Source: Fontibacillus panacisegetis
Lineage (GTDB): Bacteria; Bacillota; Bacilli; Paenibacillales; Paenibacillaceae
Reading direction: 5' to 3'
Length of the DNA stretch: 64,000 bases
Assembly: GCF_900102215.1 (NCBI RefSeq)
Contig: NZ_FNBG01000017.1
Location: 48,329-112,328 of the forward strand
The position numbers and the translations under genes were made by a program. The number at the start of each line of letters is the position of its first letter. Within the stretch, counting starts at the first letter, position 1. Shown piece by piece: positions 1-7,740 of the stretch. A model generated the notes under the pieces. It did no database searches. It had not been told where the DNA came from and saw only the letters and a program-made list of their open reading frames with translations.

Positions 1-450
1 CATTGCAACATTGTTGGCTGGAACGAAGCAGCATGCCATGTATTTATCGATTTTCGGCAAATTCCTGAACAAGAACGAAATATGATCTCTCTTCTTTTTA
101 CGAAAAAGGAATTTCGCGCTCTTGCAGTGAATTGGGCACATTTCGTCAAAGGGTTTCTTGCGATCTTTCGCGCCTATTACGGACAATATGTCGCTGATCC
201 TTGGTATTCGGAGTTCATTTCACATATGGAGCACAATTATCCTGATTTTAAAGGCCTATGGAATCAGAGTGAAGTCAGTGCTGCACCTGAGGTTATGATA
301 GAATTTCGCCATGCCAAGGCTGGTAAAATGCTCTTTAATCTGTTATCCCTTCAGGCACAGGGTGATGCAGACTTGAGATTAAGCATCTATACGCCGGTAG
401 ACAAATCATCAACGGAAATGAAACTGCAAAAACTGCTTGAAGGACAATAA
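1..450 (+). CDS. MmyB-type HTH regulator, C-terminal part (5' end outside window)
   Basis: The reading frame is open from base 1, so the gene starts to the left of the window; the ATG at 82 is internal. The visible ~149 residues (NIVGWNEAA near the edge, then LFTKKEFRAL and WAHFVKGFLAIFRAYYGQY) match the MmyB-like ligand-binding domain that follows an N-terminal HTH_XRE domain in this regulator family. Function is inferred from family: a DNA-binding transcription factor sensing a small, possibly fatty-acid-like ligand. The HTH part cannot be seen. It is convergent with the decayed acetyltransferase downstream and separated from it by a hairpin. Confidence 0.8.
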   Translation, partial: HCNIVGWNEAACHVFIDFRQIPEQERNMISLLFTKKEFRALAVNWAHFVKGFLAIFRAYYGQYVADPWYSEFISHMEHNYPDFKGLWNQSEVSAAPEVMIEFRHAKAGKMLFNLLSLQAQGDADLRLSIYTPVDKSSTEMKLQKLLEGQ

Positions 451-453
451 AAA

Positions 454-484
454 GGCGGAAAACCGTAATATACGGAATTCCGCC
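454..484. terminator. Inverted repeat between convergent genes
   Basis: GGCGGAA at 454-460 pairs with TTCCGCC at 478-484, and CCGTA/TACGG pair inside it. It sits 4 bases after the regulator stop codon and before the 3' end of the convergent acetyltransferase remnant. Position and symmetry fit a bidirectional terminator; the flanking T-tract is weak. Confidence 0.6.
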
Positions 485-498
485 ATGCTACTACACAA

Positions 499-848
499 CT
501 ATTTTTGGTTAGCCCGATACTCTTCTGCTAAAACGCTCATTACAATGACATCGCAGTATTTGCCGTTTTTGAACATTTTTTGCCGCAGCCGTCCTTCTTC
601 CTTAAAACCGCAGCTGGCGTAACATCGACGACCTCTCTCGTTAAAATCATAAACCTCCAGCTCAAGACGGTTTAGGTTCAACGTTTCAAAAGCAAATTTC
701 TGCAGAAGGGAGAGAGCTTCTCTGCCGTAGCCCTGTCCGAGCAAATTCTTGCGCCCAATCACGATTCCGATAATAGCTGAACGATTCAGCCAGTATCTTC
801 CTTCCGGTATTCCCGTAAAGTAATTCTATCCCCAACGATATGCGGCAT
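499..848 (-). pseudogene. RimJ-type GNAT acetyltransferase with internal deletion
   Basis: The minus strand keeps a normal start at 848 (MPHIVGDRITLREYRKED, the usual RimJ/RimL N-terminus) but reaches TGA after about 20 codons. In another frame it continues as NRSAIIGIVIGRKNLLGQGYG, which includes the acetyl-CoA-binding loop, and ends normally at 499. RimJ-type enzymes have about 170-180 residues; roughly 60 central codons are missing and the frame is broken at the junction near 785-790. The surviving 87-residue frame beginning with GTG at 762 is unlikely to be an active enzyme. Confidence 0.75.
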
Positions 849-873
849 AACTGTCAGCTGCCTTTCTAAATGC

Positions 874-1518
874 TTAAACCCAATTTTCCAATTTAATATC
901 TGATATTTTCTTAACAACTTCATCGGCCTGTGACAGATCCTGATTGCCAGAGTTTAGATTCACATAGCCTATACATCCCATCCCCGCTGCTTTGGCAGCT
1001 ATTATGCCATTACGGGAATCTTCAAGCACGAGGCAATCCTGAGGCTCTACTCCAAGTTGAAGGGCTGCTTCGAGGTATACATCCGGCGCCGGTTTACCTT
1101 TTGCCACTTCCTCACCGCTCACAATGCAATCAAAATGTTCAGCAATCCCGAACTTAGAAACAACTTCCTCTATGAATATTCTAGGAGAGGAGGAAGCAAT
1201 ACCAACTAACAATTCCCTATTTTTAATATTCTGAATAAGCTCCCTGATACCTTCAATAGGCTCGATATCTAGTAAACGAAGACCACTAATTTTACGGGCA
1301 AGCTGATATTCAATAATTTCTTCCACACTCTGCATTACCTGATACTCTACTCTAATCGATTTCCACATCTCAGGGTTCGTCATGCCCACATATTTATCAA
1401 GCTGCTCGTGCTCTATAACATGTCCAAAATAATTCATCGTCTCTATGTCTACCTCATAGTGGAGCGGTTCACTGTCAATGATGACACCATCCATATCAAA
1501 AATAAAAGCTTTCAGCAT
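874..1518 (-). CDS. HAD-superfamily hydrolase, beta-phosphoglucomutase/phosphatase-like
   Basis: The 214-residue protein starts at ATG 1518 behind a GGAGAGGAG ribosome binding site; a longer frame into the upstream gene is not needed. HAD motif I is DMDGV (nucleophile D8, acid/base D10), motif II lies in IASSS near 107-111, motif III is K142 in GKPAPD and motif IV is LEDS near 165-168. The helical cap between motifs I and II indicates subclass IA, as in beta-phosphoglucomutase or sugar-phosphate phosphatases. It lies 55 bases downstream of an AraC-type regulator on the same strand and is probably co-transcribed. The exact substrate cannot be read from sequence. Confidence 0.85.
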   Translation of the reverse strand: MLKAFIFDMDGVIIDSEPLHYEVDIETMNYFGHVIEHEQLDKYVGMTNPEMWKSIRVEYQVMQSVEEIIEYQLARKISGLRLLDIEPIEGIRELIQNIKNRELLVGIASSSPRIFIEEVVSKFGIAEHFDCIVSGEEVAKGKPAPDVYLEAALQLGVEPQDCLVLEDSRNGIIAAKAAGMGCIGYVNLNSGNQDLSQADEVVKKISDIKLENWV

Positions 1519-1573
1519 GATCTCTCTCCTCTCCTCATCCAATAGGATCTCTAATTCAAATTGTTGTATCTCC

Positions 1574-2524
1574 TTATCCATGCTCCCTGATCGGTACATA
1601 TAAATCAATCTTGCATTTCCCCTCTGGATCAGTTGCCGGATCATTCATGCAAAATTCAAGACAATATCTATCATCTGGATCGTACTGACTGTTTGGCAGC
1701 CATTGACCGAATAAGCTCGAATAAGCAATCGCTAGTTGATCTGCCTTATCGTAGAATGAATACAGTGCATAAGTTCCTCCCGGTAATGTTGCAAATTCAA
1801 TATCTCCGAGGTGGTCCGAATTGTTTTCACCAGTATTATACTCTTTTCGAAAGCCAGGCGGTAGCGTTACACATGCATCATATCGACATTCAAATTCATC
1901 GACGGTCGATGGATCATCCAGAGAAGTTCCAATAAAATACTGATCAGGTGAAAACAGCCCGTTTTTTGCGGCCCACTCACCTATTTTACCCCATGCATGA
2001 TAAGTGTCCAAATAGCTACCGACGTGTCTTACATAGGCTACCTCATAATTTGGCAGTTCATGAATCGAAATTTTCATATTCCAAATCCTCCTCAGAAAGT
2101 TATTGTTACTTCCTTCAGCATATCGATTTGGATTCGCTGCTTCTTCGTTTTTATTGCGATCAACTAATGAGTAATTGCTATAATTGCAATTCTTAATCAA
2201 GTCATTTCTAATCTCGGAAGGAGTTGAGTTAAAGTACTTTTTAAAGGCGGCATTAAAGCTGGACAGGGATTCAAAGCCACAAAGCAGAGATATCTGCAGA
2301 ATGGCGAGATCTGAATTGCCTAAATAAGATACAGCTTTCTCTAAACGTATTCGAGTCAAAAACACGACCGGAGTTACACCGATAATCGAGGTGAAAATCC
2401 TGGAAAAATGATACTTGGAAAAGCTTGCGATCCCAGCCAGATCATCCAGTGTGAGCTTTTGCGAAAAATGCTCCTCAATATATGTAATCACTCGATCTAT
2501 TCTATTTCTATATTCCTGATTCAT
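1574..2524 (-). CDS. AraC-family regulator with GyrI-like effector domain
   Basis: The 316-residue protein has two N-terminal HTH motifs (about 8-105; LTLDDLAGIASFSKYHFSRIF is the first helix-turn-helix). A linker leads to a C-terminal GyrI/Rob-like small-molecule-binding domain (about 150-316; MKISIHELPNYEVAYVRHVG opens it). This SoxS/Rob-plus-GyrI order is common in Bacilli drug- or metabolite-responsive regulators. It precedes the HAD hydrolase at 874-1518 and may control it. The ligand is unknown. Confidence 0.9.
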   Translation of the reverse strand: MNQEYRNRIDRVITYIEEHFSQKLTLDDLAGIASFSKYHFSRIFTSIIGVTPVVFLTRIRLEKAVSYLGNSDLAILQISLLCGFESLSSFNAAFKKYFNSTPSEIRNDLIKNCNYSNYSLVDRNKNEEAANPNRYAEGSNNNFLRRIWNMKISIHELPNYEVAYVRHVGSYLDTYHAWGKIGEWAAKNGLFSPDQYFIGTSLDDPSTVDEFECRYDACVTLPPGFRKEYNTGENNSDHLGDIEFATLPGGTYALYSFYDKADQLAIAYSSLFGQWLPNSQYDPDDRYCLEFCMNDPATDPEGKCKIDLYVPIREHG

Positions 2525-2557
2525 CCTCAGACCCCCTCAGCCTCCATGAAGCAGTTG

Positions 2558-3073
2558 CTAGACCAGTTCAATAAATTCATTTAAATGCTGACTCACATAG
2601 GCATTCATTATCTCGATGAGGCGCGGAGACGCAGTTACATATTTGTCGTAAACCGCTTGAATCGCCTGAGACAGACCTTCATCCTGCTCCAAATCAGAAG
2701 GCTTTGCTTCACACCAGCTTCCATCCTCCTTCCGGTTTCGTTGTACAACAATCCCTTCAGCTTCTTCCAATATATCAGACATTACCTGGTCACTATAAAA
2801 GCGTACGCCAGCCTTGATAGCGGGCCAAGCCTTAATATCAGTAATGTAATACTGAGTGAACCAATATAGCTCTGCCGCGGACCCAATATGATTATGATAG
2901 ACGTAGAACATAAATGTAGATAATTGGGCCTCATTTAATTGATCAACCAATGCCTTCTTTACTTCAAAATTTTGTCCTCGTACTTGCATCGTTAACGGTT
3001 GCACACATTGCCAGCTTATGCTTTGCTTATCCAACGTACGAAACTCAGCAAAACTCATTTTAACACGTATCAA
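2558..3073 (-). CDS. Hypothetical protein, 171 residues
   Basis: No family was recognised. The frame opens at TTG 3073, about 10 bases after GAGGAGG; an ATG at 3058 (MSFAEFRTLDKQ) has a poorer upstream site but would give a more natural N-terminus. The protein is soluble-looking, with aromatic-rich segments (FMFYVYHNHIGSAAELYWF) and no signal peptide or membrane segment. It follows the Amj remnant and precedes the AraC gene, all on the minus strand. Confidence 0.6.
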   Translation of the reverse strand: MIRVKMSFAEFRTLDKQSISWQCVQPLTMQVRGQNFEVKKALVDQLNEAQLSTFMFYVYHNHIGSAAELYWFTQYYITDIKAWPAIKAGVRFYSDQVMSDILEEAEGIVVQRNRKEDGSWCEAKPSDLEQDEGLSQAIQAVYDKYVTASPRLIEIMNAYVSQHLNEFIELV

Positions 3074-3094
3074 TCATCCTCAGCCTCCTCAGAT

Positions 3095-3542
3095 CTATCC
3101 AGATAATATTTGTACAGCCATACCAATAAAATAAGCAGCTGGAACTATAATGACTTGAGCCAGCATAGTACCAAAAAATCGAGAAATCATTAATAGAACA
3201 TATATTTTTCCTAACAGAGGTTTGGATTGATCTTGATGGATCGCTTGATCAGTGATAAGACCTAATTGAGGATCAATAAAAATAGTTAACAGAATAGTAG
3301 CAATCCCGTTAATTAGGCCAGAGGCTTGTGAAGCTGTTGTACTTAAGTGTGGCAAGAGGTGTGCCGCATATAGTGAAGAAAGAACGCCAACGGTGTATAT
3401 TGCGGTAACCAAAACATTCAGAAAAATAAACCTTTTGGAAATGCCCAGATACCTGAATTGCCGAAGGTTTAAGTTAGGATAAAGTCTCAGCCGTATGTAT
3501 AACCATCGTTAACACGAATACGATGATCAGATTGGTCATCAT
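3095..3542 (-). pseudogene. amj: Amj-family lipid II flippase (DUF2837) with internal deletion
   Basis: The minus strand starts at 3542/3539 with MTNLIIVFVLTMVIHTAETLS, the typical Amj N-terminal membrane helix, then hits TAA. After a frame change it resumes as NLNLRQFRYLGISKRFIF and runs through the conserved C-terminal region (FIDPQLGLITDQA; ISRFFGTMLAQVIIVPAA) to the stop at 3095. Amj proteins are about 270 residues; roughly 100 central residues are missing. Amj is the MurJ-alternative lipid II flippase of B. subtilis; this copy should be non-functional. Both gene ends are preserved, like other decayed genes here. Confidence 0.75.
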
Positions 3543-3635
3543 AACGATTCATCTCCGTACTTCTGTCATAAGGGATGAAGCAGCCCATTCAACACTGAAT
3601 GTACTGCTTCATCTAATTCATAGCCTCAGCTATAC

Positions 3636-3947
3636 TTAAGAAACTGAGTGAGATACAACCAATTCGTATTTATTTAGTGACGCTCCTAGCATAAATTCTT
3701 TCGTCTCCCCGCCCCCACGATGAGATTCCCGGAATGCTTCACTCGAAGTCCAGCCTCGGAATGACTCTTCGTTCTCCCACAGGGTAGACACTTTCAATTC
3801 TTCTTCTCCATCTTTACCTTCGCCAAGCCATACTTCCAAACGAATAAATCCAGGCATTTGCTGAACCCCTTTAGACTCTGCAAAACGAGCAGCCACCTGT
3901 TTTCCATGACCGGCTTTAATTCGAATCGTGTTCGTTACTACAAGCAT
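3636..3947 (-). CDS. IsdG/HmoA-type heme-degrading monooxygenase
   Basis: The 103-residue ABM-fold protein has the residues expected of the IsdG family: an early Asn in VVTNTI, a Trp in FRGWTSS and a His in RESHRGG, which together form the heme pocket and catalytic site. Family members open the heme ring and release iron in the cytoplasm. The start ATG at 3947 follows GGAGGAG at good spacing. It stands alone between the Amj remnant and a methyltransferase remnant; no Fur-type box was confirmed. Confidence 0.85.
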   Translation of the reverse strand: MLVVTNTIRIKAGHGKQVAARFAESKGVQQMPGFIRLEVWLGEGKDGEEELKVSTLWENEESFRGWTSSEAFRESHRGGGETKEFMLGASLNKYELVVSHSVS

Positions 3948-4054
3948 CTCTGCTCCTCCTGTTCAGGTGAGATTATAATTGTCCTTATATTATTATAAAT
4001 GAGTATCATGGCTTCACCAAATGATGTTCAGTTAGACAGTACGGTATACGACAG

Positions 4055-4150
4055 TTATCTTTTGTGACCATAAACATATAGCCACTTACTTTGTTCAATC
4101 ACAACTACTTCGTGAAATCCCGTTTCTTTAAGCAAACTTCTCACATTTCT
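4055..4150 (-). pseudogene. Possible methyltransferase C-terminal remnant
   Basis: The minus-strand frame reads RNVRSLLKETGFHEVVVIEQ then SKWLYVYGHKR and a TAA. A helix followed by beta strands and a short basic tail resembles the C-terminus of class I SAM methyltransferases (SLLKETGF...VVVIE). It follows the cupin stop codon in a different frame, with no start or methyltransferase core. It is a short remnant and identification is tentative. Confidence 0.4.
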
Positions 4151-4487
4151 AATTTACCAAAACTCTATCATTTCTAGTATTAGGTTGTGAAATTACTAAA
4201 AACTCTGTATCCTGCTGCGAGGAATTAAATGCTCTATGAGCAACAAAAGGTGAAATTTCAATCCCTTCTTGTTCTCTAAGGGTGTGCTCCACCCCATCAA
4301 TTTCGATGTTTAGCGTGCCAGACAATACAAAGAAAAACTGAATGGATTTCTGATGATAATGTCTTGCCTCACTTGTTGCTGCGGGCATCTTCTCATGAAT
4401 AATGCTTCTATTCTCTTGATCAACTAGACGCCATCCATCACAACGCTCACCCCAAATGTAATGCTCCGCGTTATGTTTACTAATCAT
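4149..4487 (-). CDS. Single-domain cupin protein
   Basis: The 112-residue beta-barrel protein carries cupin motif 1 in ARHYHQKSIQFFFVLSG and motif 2 around GIEISPFVAHRAFNSS, supplying the usual His/Gln/His metal ligands. Small stand-alone cupins bind a metal and act as isomerases, dioxygenases or sensors; the substrate is not predictable. The ATG at 4487 is 7 bases after GGAGG, which itself overlaps the end of the decayed acetyltransferase upstream. It is the last gene of a minus-strand set running from the Nudix gene. Confidence 0.8.
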   Translation of the reverse strand: MISKHNAEHYIWGERCDGWRLVDQENRSIIHEKMPAATSEARHYHQKSIQFFFVLSGTLNIEIDGVEHTLREQEGIEISPFVAHRAFNSSQQDTEFLVISQPNTRNDRVLVN

Positions 4488-4490
4488 TTC

Positions 4491-4827
4491 CTATCCTCCA
4501 AAATATTTGATAAATCCCGTCTTTTTCCCCTTCTCTAGCCCACATGCCTCGTAAAACCTCAAGGTCTCTTCTTTTTTAGAACTTGTCATTAGCATCACTT
4601 TATAACAGTTACTCTGTTCCGCTATATGAATGGCCTCTTTTTTGTCCGTCCTGCTCAAGAACAATGATTTTCATTTTGGGGTCATCAAGCATTTCACGCC
4701 AAAGCGATATTATCTGTACGTCTGTAGTATTCAGCTCAGAGTCATCAGGCTGTAAATACTTATACAGATGTAATAAGCCCTGTAATTCATGCTCTTGGAT
4801 TAGCCGTACCTGATCGTTGTTCAACAT
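4491..4827 (-). pseudogene. GNAT acetyltransferase with internal deletion
   Basis: The start at 4827 gives a normal GNAT N-terminus (MLNNDQVRLIQEHELQGLLH and the following strand KMKIIVLEQDGQ). The frame then ends at 4609. In another frame the C-terminal end is present: NCYKVMLMTSSKKEETLRFY followed by EACGLEKG and a stop at 4491. The conserved middle, with the acetyl-CoA pyrophosphate loop, is absent (about 45-55 codons). This is a gene that kept both ends and lost its centre. It lies between a HAD phosphatase and the cupin gene. Confidence 0.7.
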
Positions 4828-4848
4828 TCCCTTATCATCCTCATCGTT

Positions 4849-5511
4849 TCATATAAATAAAGCGTACAGCTCCTCAACTGATTCAACATAATATTTAGGG
4901 CTGCTTTCCATCAGTTCATTCTTGCTACCATATCCATACCCTACGGCGATTGCATCAACACCTTGATGATTTGCACCGATAATGTCAAATTTCCGATCAC
5001 CAATCATAACGGCGGCATCATTACCGATCTGCTGATGTTCTAGAATATAATGGATGATTTCTGCTTTATCAGACCGTGTACCATCCAATTCACTTCCACA
5101 TACAACATCAAAAAAAGAATCCATATGAAAATAAGATAATATCTGCTCAGTAAAAACGGTTGGTTTGGAAGTCGCGACCACTAGCGTCCGATTCTGCTTT
5201 TTCAATAAACTCAACAATTCTATCATTCCATTATACAATTCATTCTCGTACATACCTTGGTCTTGAAAATACTCTCTGTAATAACGAATGGCCTGATTCG
5301 CATCACCTTCTGTGAAACCATACAAATCCCGAAAGGAAAGCATTAGAGGTGGCCCGATAAAAGAGTTCAATTGATCCAAATCATTCACTTCAATCCCGAA
5401 TTTATGCAGAGCATATTGCACTGACTTCGTTATCCCAAGCTTCGGATCTGTCAAAGTTCCATCCAAATCGAACAATACATGTGAATAAAATCTATCCAGT
5501 GTCGTTCTCAA
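4849..5511 (-). CDS. HAD phosphatase, phosphoglycolate phosphatase/PpaX-like
   Basis: The 220-residue protein has HAD motif I FDLDGTLTDP (D15, D17), motif II VATSKP, motif III K in SDKAEIIHY and motif IV IGDRKFDIIGA. Architecture matches the PGP/5'-nucleotidase type of IA HAD phosphatases. It starts at TTG 5511, 8 bases after AGGAGGT; the N-terminus agrees with family alignments. It lies downstream of the Nudix gene on the same strand with a 29-base gap, so the two are probably co-transcribed. Confidence 0.85.
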   Translation of the reverse strand: MRTTLDRFYSHVLFDLDGTLTDPKLGITKSVQYALHKFGIEVNDLDQLNSFIGPPLMLSFRDLYGFTEGDANQAIRYYREYFQDQGMYENELYNGMIELLSLLKKQNRTLVVATSKPTVFTEQILSYFHMDSFFDVVCGSELDGTRSDKAEIIHYILEHQQIGNDAAVMIGDRKFDIIGANHQGVDAIAVGYGYGSKNELMESSPKYYVESVEELYALFI

Positions 5512-5540
5512 AATGCTGGACCTCCTGTTTTTGGTTACTG

Positions 5541-5984
5541 TTATAAGTATCCCGTCTTCTTTAGTACATATTCTGTTGAGGGGTTCAAATTGGGTAGAGC
5601 CGTTTCAAGGCAAAAAAACTTACATTCGATGCCTTGGTCAACATGATTATGGAGTTCACCTTCTACTTCCTTGGCCACAAAAATAGCCCTTACATTGTAC
5701 ACATCTTCATGGGGATACTCATCATTCGTAGCATTACCCGATAGAACTGTCACTAACTGATACGTTTTAGCTCTTAATCCGGTTTCCTTAAATAACCCTC
5801 TAGCTGCGGTCTCTTCCAAAGATTCTCCTGGCTCCATAACACCTTCAATAAGGCTCCAATCGAGATTTTCGTTCTGTCTTTGAAGTAATAGATGTCCTAA
5901 AGAATTAAAAACCAGCACACATGAGCCAGCCATTATTATCGGCTCCGTTCCGACTTTCGTTCCTAAACCCGTAATGGTTCCCAT
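5541..5984 (-). CDS. Nudix hydrolase with altered Nudix box
   Basis: The 147-residue protein has the Nudix fold signature starting at G48 and E54. The catalytic part reads RGLFKETGL (62-70) where the consensus is REUxEExGU, so the first metal-binding Glu is Gly63 and the second is Lys66; only E67 remains. The rest of the domain is well preserved. Nudix enzymes hydrolyse nucleoside diphosphate-linked substrates with Mg; the missing ligands suggest weak or altered activity, or a binding role. It is the first gene of a set with the HAD phosphatase. Confidence 0.8.
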   Translation of the reverse strand: MGTITGLGTKVGTEPIIMAGSCVLVFNSLGHLLLQRQNENLDWSLIEGVMEPGESLEETAARGLFKETGLRAKTYQLVTVLSGNATNDEYPHEDVYNVRAIFVAKEVEGELHNHVDQGIECKFFCLETALPNLNPSTEYVLKKTGYL

Positions 5985-6087
5985 GAAATTAAAGAATCAC
6001 CCCATCATGTGGTATGTATTTCAGATTATACCATTATACTCCAGTCATTTAAAAATTCTCATCATCTCCTCCAATAAAAAAAGAAAA

Positions 6088-6113
6088 CAAACCTCTTAAT
6101 TAAAAGAAGTTTG
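6088..6113 (-). terminator. Rho-independent terminator after the DUF2500 gene
   Basis: Read on the minus strand, CAAACTTCTT pairs with AAGAGGTTTG around a short A/T loop (one G-U pair) and is followed by a T-rich tract. It lies 35 bases past the stop of the DUF2500 gene. Confidence 0.7.
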
Positions 6114-6147
6114 CCTTATAAAATCTAATCTATTGAATATCAACATA

Positions 6148-6558
6148 TCAAATAAACCTTACATTTCTCGACTCTATTCTTCGATGAAAATCTTTGAATC
6201 TGGTTCCTTGATAGGTTAGCGTCCCGCGATCACCAACAGATATTAATCCATAATGGTTGTATTTAACATAAAGCTCAATACGGGAACTATCATCCTCGAA
6301 TTCAAAAGTAATGTAGTAGTTCGTGTTGGTACTTGAATCATCTCCGCCGCCCCATATTTCAGTCCTCTTATCAACCACTTTACAGCTCTTTTGGACAATT
6401 TCAGCAGCGTTATTCGACATCCAAATATACAAGCTCTTAATCGTTATATAAATTAATACCCCTAATACAAACAAGATAAGTAATACACCAAGTATTATAA
6501 AAAATAATGGGACCTCACTAATAAAATCAAAGAAACCACCTGGTCCACCAAATGCCAT
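6148..6558 (-). CDS. DUF2500 membrane protein
   Basis: The protein has an N-terminal membrane helix (about 16-40; FFIILGVLLILFVLGVLIYI) and a C-terminal beta-rich DUF2500 domain (VVDKRTEIWGGG, YYITFEFEDDS, LISVGDRGTLTYQGTRF). I start it at ATG 6558, preceded by AAGGGG; the longer TTG frame to 6606 would add 16 unlikely residues. The function of DUF2500 is unknown; the domain probably faces the cytoplasm or cell surface as an OB-like fold. It is downstream of DUF2164 and VOC genes on the same strand. Confidence 0.8.
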   Translation of the reverse strand: MAFGGPGGFFDFISEVPLFFIILGVLLILFVLGVLIYITIKSLYIWMSNNAAEIVQKSCKVVDKRTEIWGGGDDSSTNTNYYITFEFEDDSSRIELYVKYNHYGLISVGDRGTLTYQGTRFKDFHRRIESRNVRFI

Positions 6559-6620
6559 TCCAATCAATCCCCTTATTGATTGATAAAAACATTTATGCTC
6601 CCTCAATGCTGACTGGTTAA

Positions 6621-6878
6621 CTATCTCTTCCGATTTTGAGTTGGTTTTTCAAGCACATACAATTCATCCTCTAATTGAAGCATTTTTTCGTTAATTACTT
6701 GCCGAGAGTCATCTAGTGCCTTGTTATATATGAAAGGACCTAGCGCTTCAATCATAAAATCAACAAGTTGATCAGCGGCTAGTTCACCAATACTCTCTGA
6801 CCGCTCTTCCTCAAAATAAGCCTGAACACTGCGGATAATTTCTGCTTTTTCTTCCTTTGGCAATTTAATAGTCAACAT
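6621..6878 (-). CDS. DUF2164 domain protein
   Basis: An 85-residue cytoplasmic protein beginning LTIKLPKEEKAEIIRSVQAY and containing the GELAADQLVDFMIEALGPF helix typical of DUF2164. The biochemical role of the family is unknown. The ATG at 6878 follows AGGAGA. The gap to the upstream VOC gene is only 12 bases, so these two form an operon. Confidence 0.85.
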   Translation of the reverse strand: MLTIKLPKEEKAEIIRSVQAYFEEERSESIGELAADQLVDFMIEALGPFIYNKALDDSRQVINEKMLQLEDELYVLEKPTQNRKR

Positions 6879-6890
6879 TATTTCTATCTC

Positions 6891-7247
6891 CTAACATTTG
6901 CAGAGCATCAGATGATTACCGTCGGGATCTTTAAAATTGAACCATTGTCCATCCTGAATCCCGGTAGTAGGCTCTATGTTTTTACTTTTTATAAATTCAT
7001 AAGCGTCTTCTATATTATCCGTATCAAAATGAAAAACAGGCTTTTTGAAAACAGTATCCTCTGCATAAATTTTACTATCCAAAACAATATTCAATCCATT
7101 CAAAGGCAATACATACAAATGACCGTGAAAAATTTCGCCATCAGTTGGTAGATCTAAAAGATCACAATACCAATCTCTTGACTTTTCTAAATTGCTAACA
7201 GGTAAAAAAATACTTCCTACCTTTTTAGAAAACGGGTTATTTATCAT
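6891..7247 (-). CDS. VOC-family (glyoxalase/bleomycin-resistance-like) protein
   Basis: The 118-residue protein has two beta-alpha-beta-beta-beta modules: IFLPVSNLEKSRDWYCDLL at the start and WFNFKDPDGNHLMLCKC at the end. The terminal DPDGN loop is a VOC hallmark. The first metal ligand position appears to be Pro/Val rather than His, so metal-dependent catalysis is uncertain. ATG 7247 has an excellent GGGAGGTAGT site that overlaps the end of the short upstream frame. Confidence 0.8.
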   Translation of the reverse strand: MINNPFSKKVGSIFLPVSNLEKSRDWYCDLLDLPTDGEIFHGHLYVLPLNGLNIVLDSKIYAEDTVFKKPVFHFDTDNIEDAYEFIKSKNIEPTTGIQDGQWFNFKDPDGNHLMLCKC

Positions 7248-7249
7248 TA

Positions 7250-7530
7250 CTACCTCCCAACAATCGCGTTATTTTCCCTAATTATACAATTATACCCATT
7301 AAGTATCCATATGAAAATTATGTTCCCGTGTCTCTCCTTATCGTATACTAGCACTTTATTGCTATCATTCCATAATTCTCCGCAACTGCCTGAAATCCCT
7401 CTATCCAATCTCTTCAATGATTGAATATCCTTTAGAATCGTCTTTGCAGGTCCACTCCCATTCCTCATGTATTCTTAATCTGCCATCTGCCAACAATTCC
7501 GGCTTGGAGCTACAAATTCCAGATGTTAAA
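7250..7530 (-). other. Open stretch, probable remnant of an unrecognised gene
   Basis: A 72-codon frame (7468 to 7250) ends inside the ribosome binding site of the VOC gene. A second, overlapping minus-strand frame reads LLADGRLRIHEEWEWTCKDD and stops near 7391, which looks more protein-like than the start of the long frame. This suggests one gene broken by a frameshift. Neither part was matched to a family. Confidence 0.3.
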
Positions 7531-7740
7531 TTAGTAGTTTAAGTTGTGCATACAAAAAAAGAGACCACCGTTTCAAGGCAGTCCCAAAAAATTTTGGAAG
7601 AAATGTATAAAGAAACAGATTTTCTTGAATTGATCATATTCGAAACGAAGGAAGTTCTGCTGTGACATAATTAACGCCCTGTACAAAAAAATCATTTAAT
7701 GCTAACCTAATGCAAAATATACATTTAGGGTGACTTGACT

